DNA of 64,000 bases from Acanthochlamys bracteata (taxonomy: Eukaryota > Streptophyta > Magnoliopsida > Pandanales > Velloziaceae), in the NCBI GenBank assembly GCA_019914995.1, contig CM034142.1:4483031-4547030 (forward strand), given 5' to 3'. The position numbers and the translations under genes are program-made. Position 1 is the first letter of the stretch. Each line of letters begins with the position of its first letter. The notes under the pieces were generated by a model. That model saw nothing but the letters and a program-made list of their open reading frames with translations, had not been told where the DNA came from and ran no database searches. Below, in pieces: positions 1-10,910 of the stretch.

Positions 1-282
1 AATGGATTCATAATGAACTACACTACCAACCAAGCTAGCTCAGTTATGTCTCAGCCATCAGTAAGGTAGAGATACACTACTATAAAATTGTTACATGAGA
101 TCACCTATGCATTTACATATAGTGCAACTACACCTACTAGCTCAAATAAAAAATTATATATCGAACACTAATCAATAAAAAAATTAATGAAAAATCATGC
201 TAAAAGAACATATTTGAGCTAAGCAATTAATATATAAATCTCTTCTCTAGCTGAAATGAAGTACGAAAAAATAATGAACTTA
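1..282. other. AT-rich edge sequence without a recognised gene
   Basis: No coding frame or known repeat signature was recognised. It lies just 3' of the transposase tail read on the minus strand, so it is probably 3' non-coding sequence of the same CACTA element. That placement is inference. Confidence 0.3.
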
Positions 283-872
283 CTATATAGGTGGTCCAGT
301 AGCGTTTTTGAGCTTTCCGGACATCTCCGTTAGAAATGATACATTTTCTTCATTTTTACGAAGATGTTGTCTAGTCTCTTACAATTCATTTTGTTGCTTT
401 TCAAGCCCTGACTGTTGTTTCTCAAGCTCAGATTGTTGTTTCTCAAGTTCAGCTTGTTGTCTTTCATTTTTTTGCTCTAGGGTTACGATCTGATCTTTCA
501 TAATCGAATTCTCATATGCTTGGGTTGATGAACCAACAAAACGGGTGCTAGGCGGCCTAGGTCAACATCCATGTCCACGAATATACCCGCGTGCCTTCCC
601 AAGCACCGATAGACATATGTCTTCGTCATCAACCTCGTTCCCATCGTCTTGGTACTTGAGTTGCATTTCTACCATTTGATTCTGTATTTTATTCAAAACA
701 AAATATCTTAGCAAATTATAAACCTTAAGTCTTATGGTTACTCTCTTAAAAATTGAATAGAAAGGTCATAACTTACATAATTTGATTGGGATTCCTCCGA
801 TACCCAGTTGCCCTTTTTTTCTTTTGCGTTTGAAATATGTGTCTCCTTATACAAATCAATACAATTAGCATT
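283..872 (-). pseudogene. Ptta/En-Spm (Transposase_24-like) transposase C-terminus, broken
   Basis: This is the C-terminal end of a plant transposon protein of the Ptta/En/Spm type (Transposase_24), associated with CACTA elements. Two exons are visible on the minus strand. The exon at 777-872 follows an acceptor ending TTTGCAG and ends at a donor GTAAGT; it reads DLYKETHISN, then a lysine-rich run and GNWVSEESQSNY. The intron is 682-776. The next exon starts at 681 and reads NQMVEMQLKYQDD, then DEDICLSVLGKARGYIRGHG, the family's typical end. A TGA at 562-564 interrupts the frame. Beyond it the frame stays open through a glutamine/glutamate-rich coiled coil (repeats of ELEKQQS) with a second stop, TAA, at 379-381. 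It finishes at tandem stops near 280-285. Upstream exons were not identified. The two in-frame stops make this a pseudogene. Confidence 0.8.
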
Positions 873-1429
873 CTGCAAATTTGTAATGTCTTTTATGGAG
901 ACAACAGTTAGGAATAGAATTCTAGTATATAGTCAATGCTCAATGTAACTTCTTAATCAAACATTACATTAGCTAGAGATTTCGAAATGATAACAAGAGC
1001 AAATCAATTCTCTAAGCCACTCGTGATCACAAGTTGAAGCTAACAAATACCACATTCGTCACTAGTTAACATAAAAATTAATCTCAATAGCTATGCGTTT
1101 AGTCCATCTCCAAGAATTAAGACTCAAGATAGAAAATTTTCATAATAAGTGGTGTACTCAACCAACCAAGCTACAACAACATAAACATTACAAACATTTC
1201 TCTTACCCCTCACTTGGAACTAACATTGTACTCAATGTATATATAAAAGAATATACGCAAAGAGGAGAGGTTAGAAAGTGTCCCTGATTTTGTGCTTGCT
1301 CACTCAATATTCCTTATGCTTATGTCCACTTGTCATGTTTCTCCCTATCATTTGAAATTTATTAGAAGTAAGTAGAAATCAAATCAGAAAACTAACTAAA
1401 AATTCAAAGTAAATGAAAAACTAAATGAT
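873..1429. other. No recognisable gene; probably transposase intron or decayed upstream exons
   Basis: The sequence immediately upstream (minus sense) of the transposase exon is AT-rich, and I could not follow a reading frame through it. It ends where the Athila-type 3' non-coding signature begins. Confidence 0.3.
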
Positions 1430-1652
1430 GAAAAACTTGGGTTGCCTCCCAATAAGCGCTTTATTTATAGTCTATAGCTTGACTTTTTTCCATCTATGCC
1501 AATTCGAGAAGGATGGTGAAGCTACGGAAAGCTCTTCTAGAACAGCCTCATTCGTAAGGTGGTGAAGCTTCCAAGCAGTTCGGATACTCATTAATCTCTT
1601 CAGTTTCAAGTTTGGATAAAATCTTCTTTAAGAACATCACATAACATAGCAT

Positions 1653-2520
1653 TTAATCCAGCGCATTTGCAAAAGATAAGTTAACATGCAACTTACTTAG
1701 TACATCAAAATTTTCAGAAAATCGATTATGTAATTGATTCTTAGGGCGATGTTGCAGAAGAGGAATTGGTTGCACGAAATTTTTTTTTTTAGTTCGTGCT
1801 CTTGTTTGGTGTTGTGCACGTTTCAAGCTTGGTTCCTTTCCTAATTTAGTTGAGTCTTCCAGTGGTTCCTTGCTATCCTCTTCAGTTTCAGCCAACAATG
1901 TTAATGAAAAAAAATTCTATTTTGTCTAGTAAATCCTTGCTGTCCACTTTAGTATTAGCTGGCAACATTGATGAAAAAAAAAAAATCTTTTTGTTCTACT
2001 GATTCTCTGCAATCCGTATGCTGCAAACTTCTAACAGCTCCAAACTTCTAAGTGTAATTGTGTGCACTTGTTCCGTGCGATTTACCTCAGTATTGTTCAA
2101 CAAAGAACATTACGGTCTTTCAAATATAGCGGCATTTGAACTTCACGGTTCGGTATAGAGGCAGCTTGATTTTAAAAAGTTGATTCTGTTTTGGCCATGA
2201 ATTGGGCAAGGGAATCTTCAAGGGACATTTGTTCAACCATATTCTGATGATTACTCCACGAAAAATTCGAATATTCTTGCCATCCTGGACTGTATATATT
2301 GGAGTATTAGTTACTTTATTGCCAGTTGAAGTTAGAGGCAAATTGAACTTATTCTGCAGGGTATGGTGAGAATGGATTTCCAACTTGGTAATCAACACTA
2401 GCATAGTTCCCATTGTAGAATTCACACACTTGACTTGGAGTTTGAATAGCATCACTTAGACTTCCTAAATGCCTAGACAAAATCGCCACTTGTGCATTCA
2501 AAACAAAGATGGCATCCATT
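1653..2520 (-). pseudogene. Athila gag C-terminus and gag-protease linker, broken
   Basis: The minus strand encodes the carboxyl half of an Athila-type capsid protein. Around 2389-2430 it reads VCEFYNGNYASVDYQVGNPF, which lines up with the family's zinc knuckle CxxCxxxHxxxxC. Only the first cysteine survives; the second cysteine, the histidine and the last cysteine have all become tyrosine. Further on, near 2210-2270, is SLEDSLAQFMAKTESTF, the usual tail of Athila gag. At 1653-1898 an open stretch ends QPIPLLQHRPKNQ...LSKLHVNLSFANAL, matching the conserved lead-in to the protease. Several stops and frameshifts lie between these blocks, and the protease is absent. The zinc knuckle could not bind metal as written. 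Confidence 0.7.
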
Positions 2521-2588
2521 GAATGCGCTAGATAGTGAACATAATAAAAGAAAACAAATAAAGTTCAAAGTAAAACTTGTTGATACAA

Positions 2589-2606
2589 TCCTCGGTAACG
2601 GCGCCA
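2589..2606 (-). other. tRNA-Asp-type primer binding site
   Basis: On the minus strand TGGCGCCGTTACCGAGGA lies seven bases downstream of the LTR end. It matches the Athila-type site complementary to the 3' end of tRNA-Asp (TGGCGCCGTTGCCGGGGA) with two changes. Confidence 0.8.
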
Positions 2607-2613
2607 AAAAAAT

Positions 2614-4049
2614 TGTTGCTATCGCAAGTATACGAGTTGTACAAGTAATACAATGATGAGAAAAGTATCATTTTCACGAGAATTGATTAACTTATTAAGT
2701 ACCAAAAATAACTAATTTTAGAATCATTTGAACGATCGATCTAAAAAGAGTGAAAGCTAAAACTAAAGCAAAACAAGCTAAAACTAACGCATGTGAGATT
2801 TCAATTATTTAAGCGATAGGGCATTTGATTTCACTATAACTAATCAAATTCAACTCCGTATTTATGCTATCGAAGTTTATAATCTTTATTGATAATTTGA
2901 AAATCCTAATTTCATTGATATAATTTCTCTTTTTAAAACTATACCAAAAATACTATCATAAAATAACTCACTATATCTTTATGTGAATTAACATACAAAA
3001 AAGCTCATTAAGTTCTATAGCATTCTAGATTAACTACATGAACCATAAGAGTACATCTCTGTCTCTCATACAATTCATGCCATTCACCACAAAGACTAAT
3101 TCATGCATCACATCTCTGCCTCAGTATGAATCTCAAATTGATTAAATATTAGCCATATACTCAAAAATATTAAGCACGGTAATAAATAATCAATAAACAA
3201 TTATAAAATTTCGAATAGCATAGAATTAAGAATTAAATCATAATAACTAGGCTACATCATAGCCCCAGCAAGGATAAATTTAGTTCATAATTTTCAAATC
3301 TAATAAAAACAAAGAGAAACTTGAGAGATAGAACAAAAAAACCCTGAACAAAGAGTGGTGTCGAGCGAATTGCTACCTCTTTTCTTTGCTCCATGCTTCC
3401 GTCCGTCTTTCTCCCTATTCCAGTGGCAAGAAGCCTAGAAAGTAAACCTTACATGAGCCGCGTCTTCATGGTCTCTCCCTCCTGTTGCCGCCGTCAAACC
3501 CCCCAACCCCCCCTCTCGCAGGTTGGAAATCCGAACTCTCTTTCTATAATGAGGTTGGTGCAGTCTAAACTAATCCGAACTCTCTATCCACCCATTTGTC
3601 TGCACCATTTTAGGATCTATTTGACCTCCAAAAATAAATTAAAATATCTCAAATTAAGACCAATGTCATATATTTCCAACATATATCATACATATCATTT
3701 AAAAATCGGGAAGGCCGTCAAGGTGCACTCGTTTCAAAAACTGCGCACATGATTCGAATCTGCATCGTATCTCAAGTTGTTCTGTGAATATATATCAAAT
3801 GGTTACCCAAAAAATTTTGAAATAATTCATGGACCAACTTGAATGTCTTGGCTTTCAAACCCAGTTGGCCGTTCACAGAATCTCCACATAAATGTTAAAT
3901 TTTCATAAAAAATTCTCCAAGTATACGAAATTGCTGAAAATTAAGAAAAATAAAAAAATAAGGTTCTTTTTTATTAGTTTGTCTATATAAAAAATAATCA
4001 TATATGATGCAAGATTGCACAATATTATTTATTTATTTGAAGAACATCA
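2614..4049 (-). repeat. Athila-type LTR (copy A)
   Basis: A 1436 bp LTR, starting near ACATCA (rc TGATGT) at 4049 and ending GCAACA (rc TGTTGC) at 2614. It is clearly related to the LTR pair at 44471-45891 and 51605-53024, the solo copy at 54854-56232 and the truncated copy at 30796-34031. The primer site directly adjoins its 3' end. Confidence 0.8.
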
Positions 4050-4424
4050 CTATACATGTACTAGCAGTTGAAATAGTGACCAAGTGAGCCAGTCGTTGAT
4101 AACTAACAACGACTGTTTTCTAGTAGTCGTTGCAAGGTAATAGCGACTTGGTCAATGCAATGTCCTAGGTTAACAATGACTTCCTTAGACGCTAATGCTT
4201 TAAGTAGCAGCGGCTTAGTTGTTATTCACTTATTAGCGACCATCTGAAGTTATTTGCTATTAGTATAGCCAGTAGCAAGTGTGTTCGATTTCTTAGTCGC
4301 TAGTAGTAATGGCAACTGAGTTTTAGCTACCACTTTAGTATTTTTTAGTCACAATTAGCAATTGCGACTGGTTTTTGATAGTAACAACTTATTTTTTGGT
4401 TGATGTTAACCTTTTGTTGTAGTG
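4050..4424. mobile_element. CACTA element right terminus with subterminal repeats
   Basis: The sequence ends CTTTTGTTGTAGTG at 4411-4424, the inverse of CACTACAACAAAAG, a typical CACTA inverted terminus. Upstream are repeated short motifs on both strands of the GTCGCTA/TAGCGAC type, like those in the complete CACTA element at 16778-19584. With the transposase tail at 283-872 this may be one CACTA element interrupted by the Athila fragment. The left terminus is not in the window. Confidence 0.65.
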
Positions 4425-4990
4425 TATATAAAAGATATTATGTATACTAGTGTGATGTATATAGCGATATGGATGCGAGTTGGGGATGTGCTCTAACTCG
4501 ATCACATCTTATTCTTATGTGCATGTTGTGTGAATATATGTATATATATGATGGTCTTGAAATGAGCGCAGAGACATGTACTGACATACATAAAGATGCA
4601 TGTGACCATGTGGATAGCATATAGTCAAGTGCTTGGCATAAGAGTAGCTAGACACTCATGAGACTAATATGCATAATGTAATGACTTCATTGACGGAAAA
4701 GAATATTGTGTTGTGCATCTCATTCTTATTGTATCCTCTATGTTAAGGAATGAGTCGGTATGGGATGACTCAAGACTTAGCAAGATTCATTCCTATCTAC
4801 TTTTGCATCTAACACATATAGAAAGATAGTAATATAATAATTAGGTAATGCATTAGTAATCTTAATTGGACATCATGATTTTTACCTCACTGAGACTGAG
4901 CTAAGTTTTTTCTTTCTTTGGCCTCCGTTGTCAAATAGATCGCAGTGGCACATTGAGGGTTGTTTGTGTGTTTCCATGTTTCATTTAGTT
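4425..4990 (+). repeat. Gypsy LTR fragment (same family as 21802-24076)
   Basis: Segments such as GATGCGAGTTGGGGATGTGC and GAGTCGGTATGGGATGACTC match, in order, the second half of the LTRs at 21802-24076 and 28226-30645. The first half is missing because the CACTA terminus abuts directly, which suggests the CACTA element inserted into this LTR. Confidence 0.6.
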
Positions 4991-6132
4991 GGCACTATAA
5001 CACTCCATAGACTTTATTACTTCTAATTACTGTTTCAAGAATTAACAATTTTTGGTAGTCAATTACTATATTGATTTGTTTCTTCGCTTGCTATATAAGC
5101 TTTGGTCTTTTTGTGTGTTATTATTTCTTGTGAATGCTGCTACAGAATTGCCAAGTTTCTCTGCTGAATCTTTAGAGGAGGTTATATTAAAATTTTCTAA
5201 TGATTTTGCACATGTTACTTTATTGTCGATTTTTCTATTAGGCTAACTAAGTTGAGGCCAATTTCGGCTCCACCTACACTTGGTTGGCATGTTCAATGTC
5301 CGTAACCAAGTTTATCTAGGCACTTTGATGATTTTACTGTACTTTGGTAGTCGATATAATTGGCTCATATATTCGCTGCAAATAATTTGATCTTCGGAAT
5401 ATGACTTGAGCTAAAAATTATTGAGCGTGGAAGTTGTTGTCCAAGAGGGTCACAAGCAAATAGCAAAATCTTCCAATTTTTATAGGATTCGTTCTTTCAA
5501 GGAATGCTCTGAGTTTTTTAATGTAGTAATTGTAGTATGTTCGCTATCCACAGGAAAAATCAAGTCATGTAAAGCTTGTCTGGGTAGAAGGATATCGCAT
5601 TAGCAAATTACTGCCTAGAAAGGTGGTTCAGCTGATCCTATCGATTTCCAGTCCGATCAGCAAATTTTGGAGATTTTTCTTGTCTTTGATACCTAATAAA
5701 ATTCCTTCCTTCATGTCTTGTTTTACTCTTTGATGTACCATCATTAAACTGTAATAGGCTAATCTCCATTTGGTTGACTAAGTTAGAAAATATCTAGGCG
5801 CAAAGTAGGCTTTCAGGATAAGCTACAACACTTAGTAAAATTTGGCTTCCTTTCTGTTTGTTTGCATCCATCAGTTGAATTCAATGTAACATCTCCACAA
5901 ATTAAAAATGATTTTCAAATATGTGTTATTATATAATATTTGAGATTTATTGCAATCCCTCTTTTTTATGATGATAAAATATCTAGAAAATTATTTTTTA
6001 GCTAAAAATAAGAACATGTTCGAGGTGCTAAAGAGGTTTAGTCCTATATTCGTTATTAACACCTGATATGATATTTATAAAAAACTGGGGCTCACTCTTT
6101 TCATGCCCAATTAATTTTGGTAAAGATCCTCA
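4991..6132. other. Unassigned AT-rich sequence, probably decayed LTR
   Basis: No gene was recognised. A phrase near 5475-5500 (CCAATTTTTATAGGATTCGT) resembles one at 32580-32602 inside the solo copia LTR, so part may be old LTR sequence. The copia-type primer site that follows at 6133 supports an LTR end here. Confidence 0.3.
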
Positions 6133-6143
6133 TGGTATCAGAG
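6133..6143 (+). other. tRNA-iMet-type primer binding site of a copia relic
   Basis: TGGTATCAGAG follows a plausible LTR end (CCTCA). It matches the start of the initiator-methionine tRNA primer site used by plant Ty1/copia and many chromovirus elements. No gag frame follows intact. Confidence 0.45.
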
Positions 6144-6184
6144 TAGGCCGTGCCGAATCAGCTTATGATCTAAGCTTGAACTCA

Positions 6185-6415
6185 AGTTCATTATCCATTT
6201 CATTTAGGACCCTTTATGGTCCCCTTCATTTCAGAACGTTCATGGTCCATTCTATTTCTTGACAAGTCGCATGTTTTATCTCAGGACTTTCATGGTCCTC
6301 TTCATTTGAGGGCAAGTAGTTTGCTTTCCTTTAAGGCAACATGCTTCATTTAAGGACAATTGTCTCCTTCATTTCAGAGCAAGTAAGCAGTTTCATTTCA
6401 AGGCAGGTAGCCCAT
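6185..6415. repeat. Short imperfect repeats (TTCATTTNAGGAC-like)
   Basis: Variants of a 13-20 base phrase built on TCATTT and AGGAC/GGTCC recur about eight times (for example near 6200, 6226, 6279, 6303, 6346 and 6375). Spacing is irregular, so this is a degenerate cluster rather than an array. Confidence 0.4.
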
Positions 6416-6774
6416 GTTACATAAAAAAAACCAGAGAGATATTATTCCTTCGTAGGTATGAAAGAGATTTAGTTAATATTGCTAATCAATAGTTTTGAGA
6501 TTATATTTATAGAGAACTTGGGCTCACTCTTCTATGGGACGAAGCTCCATGGAGTAACAACGGTCCAACTATCGGTAAGTCTATGGAAGCTATAATGTCT
6601 AGAGTATTGTTTGTTAAGAAATAAGAATCCCTCTACCTCTTTGTGCAATCTCTAGTCCATACAAAAAAATTAGATTAAGTAACCAAGATCATTTATTTGA
6701 AACTATTAATAAAAATGCTTTTGAGTTAACGCAATTCCACCTTTGTCATCTCTTCACTTAATCATATCACTTGC

Positions 6775-7700
6775 TTATAACAACAGAAGTATCTATCATT
6801 GTAGCGAGGACTGCACAAATAAAGAGGTGGCTGAATATGAATAACCTTAGATAATGTATGCTATATGAAAGCTTTCTTCACATCCATCTAATAGAGTGGC
6901 CACTAACCTACAACAACGACAGCTAGTAGAGTACGTATATGAGCAAATGTTTCATTATAATCTATCTTAATCTCTTGAGTAAAATCTTTTGCTGTTATAT
7001 GAGCCCTATGTCGTTTAATGGATCTGTGGAGTTAATATTTAACCATAAAAATCTACTTGCAACTAATAGGCTCCACTCTCTGGTAATGAACTACATTTCA
7101 ACTTTCTATCTACGGAAATGTTTTAAACTACTTTGCTATTGCCTCTCATGATATTGAATAGCATCTTGGAAAAAATTAGGTCCCCGAGTGGTATAAATAG
7201 TAGAAGGAATGAAATTGTGAGAATAGGAGGTGAGGGTGGTCAAAACTAAACTTATTCAACATGCCTGAACATTATGGTGTTGGTGAGTTTGTTGTAACTT
7301 GCGAGTAGATGGTGGTGGAGATATAAGCAGTGTAGAAGGTTGTGCACAACAGAATCAGTGAATTTGGAGAATCCTCGTGAGCCACATTTTGAGTCGTCAA
7401 AGAAGAAATGGTATGAATAGACTAGACAAATGAGTTAAATCGACGAGTATGTGATGGTGTAAAGAATTGAACATCAGAAAATGAGATAGGAAAGTAAAGA
7501 GAGTCCTCTAGCAATGTGAAATAATGAGAGATGCGAAACGACGTGATAGGGGATCATAATTGCTAGTAGAGTAAAAATCGTGGAAGTAGAACAAAGCAAG
7601 TGCATGCAAAGTGCGCATCATACTTTTCCGAAGAAAACTAAAAAAAGACTTCCATGAGGTCTCTTGCCAGAAAAGACAGACGATGTGATGATGTTGATAA
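6775..7700 (-). pseudogene. Ty1/copia reverse transcriptase N-terminal half, broken
   Basis: The minus strand encodes the start of a copia reverse transcriptase. In order it reads DAIQYHERQ (linker, near 7150-7180), then after frameshifts SIKRHRAHITAKDFTQEIKI (expected RYKARLVAKGFTQ), DYNETFAHIRTLLAVVVV, WPLY-MDVKKAF and HIQPPLYLCSPRYN. These match the family's DETFAPVA, WPLYQMDVKNAF and QPPG blocks. The catalytic YVDD motif is not reached, so the gene is truncated as well as frameshifted. Sequence upstream to about 7700 reads as the proline/serine-rich linker preceding reverse transcriptase in this family, but with many breaks. Confidence 0.7.
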
Positions 7701-7744
7701 TATTAATAGGGATAAGAGCTAAGGCTTTAATTGTGACATGCTTT

Positions 7745-7925
7745 CTAAATTAGGTCATCATGGATCTTATACAAGCATGCTTCACACAATATACATAATA
7801 TAGCATGAGGGATAATTTAATCAATACATAAAAGGTGGCAAATATACCGAGGTTCTAAATGGATGTTACCTGTGCCGAAAGGCTTAACGATATCACAAGA
7901 AAAATAAAGGCACGGTAACCCTCAT
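7745..7925 (-). repeat. Gypsy LTR fragment, minus orientation
   Basis: It shares a long run of similarity with 53510-53680 and 60350-60540 (GGATC-TATACAAGCATGCTTC, then an ATACATAAAAGGTGGC-like phrase, then CGGTAACCCTCA). It also matches the inverse of 22545-22620 in the plus-strand LTR. Both ends are lost. Confidence 0.65.
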
Positions 7926-8227
7926 CTGATAAGGTAAGATGTTACAATAAGTCAAGACGTTACAATATGAAAGACACTATAATATGCCAAGGCACAAACC
8001 AAGTTGTTTCAAGCTACCTAGATAAGGTAAGCAACACAAGACATAGAACACAAATGCAACAAACGTAAGTTTAAAAACACAAATACAGCAATTGGAAGTT
8101 CAAAATAGTAAACACAACATCCAAGAATTCAAGTATCCACGATAAAAAACAACATACAAAATATCAGCCAGTTAGTCTAGATGGATAAGTAGGTGTTGGG
8201 TTGGTTTAGGCTTGGCCCTTTTGGAGG

Positions 8228-9094
8228 TGTGGGTGAAATGGGTAGAGGAAGAATGGAGGAAACTAGTAGAGAATGAACAAAACAATGCTTTGAATGATGA
8301 AATACAAAAAGGTCTCCCATACAAGATGTTGGACCTTTGCCAATGAGAACATTGAGCAAATCAACATCATGCACAACGAGAACATTGAGCTGAAAAATGA
8401 GAATAACACTTTGTAGTACAAAGTACAAAGCCCATCATTAAAGAAAAGCGAATTGCATGCTTCCTTTGCCAAACTAGCAAAAGGTAAAGACAAACTTGAT
8501 GCTGTTTGGCATAAGAAGGTCTCAATTCGAAAAGAAAGGTAATAGCCACGTGCATCACAACAATAGCAACTATTTTGCGAAAATGGTGAAGTGCCAATCC
8601 TATACTAAAACAGTTGCTAACCAATCTACTATTTTGCAAGGTGTTTCTTCTACTACTAAGTACTTTCAATGTGATAGAAAAGGCCACAAGGTAAGCTCTT
8701 ATTGGTACAAAAGAAATGAAAATAGAATGAGATCTGTTAAAGAACAGATCTATTAAAGAACAAACCGCTGGCAACACAAACTTTGAGGCTTATCTAGGTA
8801 GTCTTGTCAAAGAACAAGGTCACTCAGAAATGAAGTTTGGATCGGAGAAATTTTCATGCAGAACAAATGCTAGTTCATTATCCTTCTCGTTTACATGCAA
8901 CCACTATAATGGACAAGTACATGTGATTGGACTTTCGAACTACAAAAAGAATAAAAGTAAAGTTAAAAAGATATGGATTCGAAAAGGAACTCCTAAGATC
9001 AACAGCACTCTAGAACCCAAGAAATTTGGGTGTCGAAAAGGTAAGTTCCTATTGCATAAAATCTTCAACGATGAGGTAAGCAATTCAATCATGT
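8228..9094 (+). pseudogene. Ty1/copia gag C-terminal region with zinc knuckle, broken
   Basis: Plus-strand remains of a copia capsid protein and its linker to pol. Around 8326-8400 a charged coiled-coil stretch reads NENIEQINIMHNENIELKNE. Near 8430-8530 it reads SELHASFAKLAKGKDKLDAV, then after a frameshift LFGIRRSQFEKKG, equivalent to the LGNQR-type block before the knuckle in plant copia. The knuckle at about 8660-8720 reads YFQCDRKGHKVSSYWYKRN; it keeps one cysteine and the histidine, while the first and last cysteines are replaced. Further on (8970-9050) the repeated phrases KIWIRKGTPK and KKFGCRKG match the KxWVPKG blocks of these elements. Protease is not seen; sequence continuity resumes at the pre-integrase region near 10110. 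Confidence 0.6.
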
Positions 9095-9469
9095 AATGAT
9101 TTTAATTATTGCCAAGACTTTGATAGTTTTAGCTTTTAACTACAAACGAAACTCATTGATAAAATTAATGTTGAGACTTTTGCTGAAGTTTGATCATTTA
9201 TTTTCTTCTATGAAATACATGCTTGTAAATATCTAAGAATTGAATTTTGGATGCATGATCAGCTATCATAACTGATATATGGGAAATGAATCTATCACGA
9301 ATAAATTTATTAAATATTTGCTACATGATGTTTAATGAACATTGATTTACCAAGATTTTTTTTGCAAAACTGAAAAGTTTTGGGCATTTGATGCAAAGGC
9401 ACTTTAATAAAATGGGTTCAGTCATTATGAAACTGATTGCAATCCATCTATGCTATTGAAATGGTATGA

Positions 9470-9665
9470 TGTTGGATGTGGCTCGTGTATAATGTTTGGT
9501 TTAATGTATAATGATAAAATTTTATTGGTTTTATTAAAACTACCCATTATGTGGGAAGTTATAATAACTCCATATAGTGAGAAGTTACAATAACTCCCCA
9601 CTTAAGAGAAGTTATAGCAACTACCAACTATGATGGTTGTGGGTTATAAATACATTCCTAAATGA
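9470..9665 (+). repeat. LTR-like fragment with TATA box
   Basis: It starts TGTTGGATGTGGCTCGTG and contains the phrases TTAAAACTACCCATTAT and GAAGTTATAATAACTCC. A TATA box-like GGGTTATAAATACATTCC is at 9637-9654. The same block occurs at 44195-44381. The start and the promoter-like box suggest the U3 and start of R of a small LTR. The 3' end could not be fixed; sequence from here to 10109 has no recognised gene. Confidence 0.5.
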
Positions 9666-10109
9666 ATTCTTGGTCCTCTTTCTATCTCAATTAACATCTA
9701 AAGCTTTGTTATCTATTCCATCACTAAGTATTGCTTTAGAATCAAGTAAAGATCAAGAGGGAGAAATCAAGTTTTCTAAAGGCAAACAATTGATTGAAGA
9801 TAAGCGTTATGGACCAAGGTATGTTTCTCTTATTTAAGTTATGTAAAAATCATTGAGTTTCTAGATCTTCGTATTATGTTCTATGTGAATTATGATATCA
9901 CATAGAGTTACGAAATAACTAACATATGAATCTTGGGCGAAGAAATTTTCTTTTGATGAATATTTAATGTGAGTATGCATGATGTTTTAAAACTTCTGGC
10001 TGGTGTATATATGCTAGTAACCATTGCAGGAGAAATATGAACAAAACAAAGTAAAGCACGTGGTAGTACTACTGATGATTGATTTATTGTTTGAGTAGAA
10101 TCTGAATAA

Positions 10110-10690
10110 TTATCAATGAAATTGAATAGAATAGAAATAGTTCACTACAAGAGGAAAGGTAACATATATTTATCATATATTGATGATCTCCTAATTATAA
10201 AATCTATTCAGTTGAAAGCCAACAGGAAAGTAAGCTGTTGTAAGGCTAGAGATTTAGATACTACAATGAAACAAACCATTCCATGCTTTCAAGATTTAAT
10301 TTAGTCAAAGGTCAAAGTGAATTGAAGATCAACCTTGAAACCTTTGTGACGCTTGCATGAGAGGTAAATTACCAAGTTGTTCATTGATTTAATGCAATCC
10401 ATTCCAACAATATGAACCTACTTGATCCATCTAGAGTTGCAAGATTGGAAAGTAGGCACTATTGCCTTGTGATGATTGATGGTTACTTGTGATCTTGTTG
10501 GTTTTTCTTTCTTACTAACAAAAATGGTGCACCGAAAATATTTTCGTTTCTTCGCCAAATAGCAAGTTTAATGTTATCATTGAAAATTGTTAAATCATAC
10601 TGTTAGTCTTTGAAAGTATCATTGAAAATATTTTTGCTGAAACTTTGATTCATTAATGCATTCTGTTTTATCTACCATGTATAGAACTCA
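10110..10690 (+). pseudogene. Ty1/copia pre-integrase and integrase fragment, broken
   Basis: Plus-strand pieces of a copia integrase. KRKGNIYLSYIDDL near 10152-10195 and CKARDLDTTMKQT near 10240-10275 correspond to the GNIY...LWHRRLGHMNMKQI block. CDACMRGK follows at about 10349-10372 and matches the C-x2-C end of the pre-integrase domain. Across frameshifts the next blocks are NNMNLLDPSRVARLES, HYCLVMIDGY (the first catalytic aspartate region) and FFLTNKNGAPKIFSF. The second aspartate and the glutamate were not found. With the gag remains at 8228-9094 and the 3' LTR at 14809 this defines one long plus-strand copia element, interrupted at 9470-10109 and 11626-13184. Confidence 0.65.
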
Positions 10691-10910
10691 ATCTATGAAG
10701 CTAATCTTGTAGTCCCTTCTTCAGTTTGAATGTGTTATGCAAACTAAGCTTCGTAACTTAGTTGAAAATCCAATCTTAATATTAATAATGTCATTCTAAA
10801 GATAATGCTAAAATCTTATGAATTTTATGAAGCTCTAGCAATTTCCTACTGAAAACGCTTTAAAAATTAAGTTGCAAGGTGCTCTTCATAAGTTACAGAG
10901 GAGTAAAGTT

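Larger units (their letters stand above)
1430..4049 (-). mobile_element. Athila-type Ty3/gypsy element, internally deleted, minus strand
   Basis: Read on the minus strand it has a 5' LTR (2614-4049), a primer binding site (2589-2606), the end of gag (about 2110-2520) and a gag-to-protease linker (1653-1898). It then passes directly into the 3' non-coding signature CGCTTATTGGGAGGCAACCC around 1443-1460. Protease, reverse transcriptase, RNase H and integrase are missing, and no 3' LTR was recognised to the left. It appears to have inserted into, and split, a CACTA element whose transposase lies to the left and whose terminus lies to the right. Confidence 0.75.

Noticed and set aside
308-493. 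Plus-strand cysteine/serine-rich small protein (CCFSSSDCCFSSSACC)
   Set aside because: It is the antisense of the glutamine/glutamate coiled-coil repeats of the transposase pseudogene.
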